A stretch of DNA of 64,000 nucleotides. Origin: Alteromonadaceae bacterium. Lineage in GTDB: Bacteria; Pseudomonadota; Gammaproteobacteria; Enterobacterales; Alteromonadaceae. Positions 61,929 through 64,000 of this stretch are shown piece after piece. The stretch is from the NCBI GenBank assembly GCA_013216015.1, contig JABSOI010000031.1:1-64000 (forward strand), in the 5' to 3' direction. The notes beneath the pieces were generated by a model, which saw nothing but the letters and a program-made list of their open reading frames with translations, had not been told where the DNA came from and searched no databases. The stretch's first letter is position 1, and every line of letters begins with the position of its first letter. Made by a program: the position numbers and the translations under genes.

Positions 61929-62261
61929 CTATGCTGAATCCTCTTCTTTAACCAACACGAGTTGACCTTGCCCCCTTAATGTCGCAAGCTCAATATCAGC
62001 AACAAGTTGTACTTCACAGTAATCAAGGGTTAAGTTTCCAACCAAGTGTACACTCCCTGATCCTTTTTCAAAGTCGGCTTCATCGATTTTGGTTAGCTCC
62101 ATATCTAAAGAGCATCCCAATTCTGTTCCACCTTGCGTTTCGATGAATTTTAATAACACAAACTTTCTTTCTATCTGCTCCTGTAACTCTAGAGCAGTGG
62201 CACTACGTTGTGCAGCAACTGGGTGCAATCCGTTAATCAGCTTCTCAACAAGTTCATTCAT
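61929..62261 (-). CDS. Unknown 110-aa acidic protein, first gene of the cluster
   Basis: A small gene with a clear ribosome site (CTAGGAAAAATA before ATG). Residues 1-45 look helical (LVEKLINGL, ELQEQIERKF) and the rest shows alternating strands (SVHLVGNLTLDYCEVQLVADIELATL) ending in an acidic tail (KEEDSA). There are no catalytic motifs, signal peptide or membrane segment. I do not recognise a family. Being the first gene of the operon, next to MbtH, suggests a role in biosynthesis or its control. Confidence 0.65.
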   Translation of the reverse strand: MNELVEKLINGLHPVAAQRSATALELQEQIERKFVLLKFIETQGGTELGCSLDMELTKIDEADFEKGSGSVHLVGNLTLDYCEVQLVADIELATLRGQGQLVLVKEEDSA

Positions 62262-62831
62262 TATTTTTCCTAGTTTTAAGTTGATGAGTGAATCATATCC
62301 ATGACATATTAAATTTTAATGAACATTGTATGTTTTAGTTAAGTTCTTTGAGCAATCAAATAAATCTTATAATTTCAATCTGTTAATCAGATTTCATTTA
62401 CCACGGTGCGTCCAAACAACCTAAAGGGAGATAACTTATAAAACAATCCTGATAACAAACGAAAAAGTTAGTGCAATTAAAACCCTGTGAAAAGGACAGC
62501 TATAGCGCTTGGCCTAGCAACTAAAATAATACATACAACATCATTTCCCCTAAGATAACTGCTCAATAATATTAAATCAAGCCCTAGGTTTGTCCAATAT
62601 AAAACTAGCCTGGAACTTAGTTCTATTAAGTTCCTGATCTCAATGGTAACTATCCTTAATACAGCACTGCAGCTATATTTGAGAAGAATCGGAACATCAA
62701 GAATTCTCGAATATTTGTACGGTTTATATTTATGATTTAAGCACAAGGAAGAAGACATTTACTATTTTGGCCGTGAAACACTTGATGATATTTCACAAAC
62801 TAATCTAGTGTTTAGGATGTATGAAAATAAA
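62262..62831. other. 570-bp gap upstream of the operon, probable promoter region
   Basis: No convincing gene. A 93-aa open frame (62477-62758, minus) has an irregular composition and no ribosome site and is taken as chance. Since all cluster genes down to position 1 point left, the main promoter should lie here. It contains one perfect palindrome (62612-62634). I see no clear -35/-10 pair with standard spacing. Confidence 0.5.
62612..62634. promoter_or_regulatory. Perfect inverted repeat upstream of the cluster
   Basis: GGAACTTA and TAAGTTCC are separated by 7 nt. It lies about 350 bp upstream of the first gene of the operon and could be an operator. It has the same geometry as the repeat at 50952-50974, though with different bases. 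Confidence 0.35.
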
Positions 62832-63893
62832 GGGCTCTGTTGTAGCTAATTGTTGTCTATACTTATAAATGAACGTTACTTATTGAGGTGCAGGACAATG
62901 AGAACAAAATCATTTGTTAGCAAACTTAACCAGATAACGTACGCACTTTTATCCATGACTCCAGCCCAAAGAGAGGTAGTTCACCAGTCTATTCAGGCAT
63001 TAGACACGGAGATCCCCACGGATGAATTGATTCAGCCACTTTTTGATATTTTATCGCAATGCCCTCACTGCCACTCTACCCAGTTAAAAAAATGGGGAAA
63101 AGCTGGAGCAATCCAAAGGTACCGATGTAATGGTTGTTGTAAGACCTTTAATAACAAAACAAAAACACCGTTCGCTAAGCTACATAAATGTCATATATGG
63201 GAAGCGTATGCTCACTGCATGGAGTTAAAACTAACCTTAAGGCAAGCAGCCTCCGAATGTGGTATTAACCTTAAAACTGCATTTTTATGGCGTCATAGAT
63301 TTCTTATGGCTCAAGCAGGTAAAAATGATGACAAACTGTCAGGTATTATTGAAGTAGATGAATTTTTTCTTGCCTACTCAGAAAAAGGTTCAAAAACAAT
63401 AACCTTACCTAAAAAAGCAAGAAAGCGAGGTAGTGCAATTGATAAAAGAACCAAAGAGGGACAAGTTGCTATTCTTTTATCTATTGATCGCAGTAATCAT
63501 ATGATTAACCCTATTTTATCAGCAGACACCACCACAGAAATAGCGGCAAATTTTGCGGCTAACATTGTAGATAATTCGGTTCTTTGCAGTGATGGTTCGT
63601 GGGCATATGTAGCGATTGCCAAAGAAAAGAATTGTGATCATAAACGTCTGATAAACAATAAAATTAGGGTAGTAGATAAGGCTTATCATATCCAAACGGT
63701 TAATGGCGCAATTGCTCATTTTAAAAGCTGGGTTAATGGAAAAATGAAAGGTGTAGCGACAAAGTATTTATCAAATTATCTAGCTTGGTTTAGAGAAAGT
63801 AACGCAAAGCTAGATAAGCAGCAAATATTGGCCGCTGCATATGGGGGACAACAGCATTATGGAACATAGTCATTGTTTCCTACAACTTCTCCC
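62832..63893 (+). mobile_element. IS1595-family insertion sequence (boundaries uncertain)
   Basis: The element is inferred from its transposase. The left end GGGCTCTGTTGTAG (62832) and the reverse complement of the right end GGGAGAAGTTGTAG (63893) match at 10 of 14 positions and are proposed as terminal inverted repeats. No matching 8-bp target duplication is visible next to them. The right end may be mis-set because the psd-like reading frame continues through it. Confidence 0.6.
62898..63869 (+). CDS. IS1595-family transposase
   Basis: A 323-aa transposase using the ATG at 62898 behind GAGGTGCAGGACA; an in-frame ATG at 62850 is less well supported. An N-terminal zinc ribbon (CPHC, CNGC) is followed by an ISXO2-like DDE domain with IIEVDEFFLAY and LCSDGSWAY supplying the first two acidic residues. 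It is the only plus-strand gene and lies just beyond the probable operon promoter, so insertion may mark the cluster edge or mobilise it. Confidence 0.88.
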   Translation: MRTKSFVSKLNQITYALLSMTPAQREVVHQSIQALDTEIPTDELIQPLFDILSQCPHCHSTQLKKWGKAGAIQRYRCNGCCKTFNNKTKTPFAKLHKCHIWEAYAHCMELKLTLRQAASECGINLKTAFLWRHRFLMAQAGKNDDKLSGIIEVDEFFLAYSEKGSKTITLPKKARKRGSAIDKRTKEGQVAILLSIDRSNHMINPILSADTTTEIAANFAANIVDNSVLCSDGSWAYVAIAKEKNCDHKRLINNKIRVVDKAYHIQTVNGAIAHFKSWVNGKMKGVATKYLSNYLAWFRESNAKLDKQQILAAAYGGQQHYGT

Positions 63894-64000
63894 ATTTTCA
63901 CCAGTGTTTCAATACCTTTTGCAGAATATTCTAAAATGTCTTTCTCTATTTCAACTGCGCCTTTTTTAAATAACACAACAATAGTTGAACCACCGAATTC
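63857..64000 (-). CDS. psd: Phosphatidylserine decarboxylase-like C-terminus, partial
   Basis: From the right edge the minus strand reads EFGGSTIVVLFKKG, then ETLVKMGEVVG and a stop at 63857. GGST is the self-cleavage/pyruvoyl site region of phosphatidylserine decarboxylases, and the 'ETLVKxGE' ending also fits. Only the last 47 residues are in the window. The gene overlaps the 3' end of the transposase by 13 bp, convergent, and crosses the proposed right end of the insertion sequence. It is probably unrelated to the peptide cluster. Confidence 0.7.
   Translation of the reverse strand, partial: EFGGSTIVVLFKKGAVEIEKDILEYSAKGIETLVKMGEVVGNNDYVP

Noticed and set aside
62477-62758. 93-aa minus-strand open frame upstream of the operon
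   Set aside because: There is no ribosome site or recognisable domain, and its composition is irregular; it lies in the probable promoter gap.

Overview
This window is most of a large nonribosomal peptide synthetase (NRPS) gene cluster, almost all on the minus strand and read from about position 62300 down to position 1. The AT-rich DNA, the marine-gammaproteobacterial style of the NRPS proteins, an IS1595-type insertion sequence and a phosphatidylserine-decarboxylase tail at the right edge suggest a gammaproteobacterium. The genus cannot be told from the sequence.

Layout in transcription order. (1) 62261-56440 is a precursor-supply block: an unknown 110-aa protein, an MbtH-like protein, a damaged type II thioesterase, an alpha/beta-hydrolase with a cysteine nucleophile (SyrC/CmaE aminoacyltransferase type), a stand-alone adenylation (A) domain with a valine-like code, a free carrier protein, a SyrB2-type non-heme iron halogenase with the diagnostic His-x-Ala triad, and an S51-family peptidase-like protein. 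(2) 56245-49617 is an export and tailoring block: an ABC exporter, a ZZ-zinc-finger/trypsin-like protease fusion, a small glycine-zipper membrane peptide, a CmlA-type diiron beta-hydroxylase and a JmjC/cupin dioxygenase. (3) 49624-1 holds four NRPS genes. NRPS1 has 2 modules, NRPS2 has 8 (9077 aa), NRPS3 has 4, and NRPS4 is cut off by the window edge. (4) At the right, an IS1595-like element lies beside the end of a psd-like gene.

Read by eye from the A-domain pockets, the line is: N-Me-Ala, Pro-like, Thr, Thr, unassigned (with epimerase), [psi-A], Ala, [psi-A], beta-Ala-like, Ile-like, Thr, [psi-A], Thr, beta-Ala-like, then NRPS4. There is no CoA-ligase or starter condensation domain, so the peptide probably starts with N-methylalanine and not with a fatty acid.

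The most striking feature is that three modules carry degenerate A domains (psi-A). All three lack the P-loop, the YGPTE motif, the hinge and the catalytic A10 lysine, and share a deletion of roughly 90-100 residues, yet they keep an open frame and an intact carrier domain. In one copy the P-loop is replaced by a 12-bp minisatellite. Together with the free A domain, free carrier protein, halogenase and Cys-type aminoacyltransferase, this suggests that a chlorinated Val-like residue is made off-line and delivered in trans to three positions of one assembly line. The parts resemble the syringomycin (SyrB1/SyrB2/SyrC) and coronamic acid (CmaA/B/D/E) systems, but multi-site delivery to conserved pseudo-A modules is not something I know to be described.
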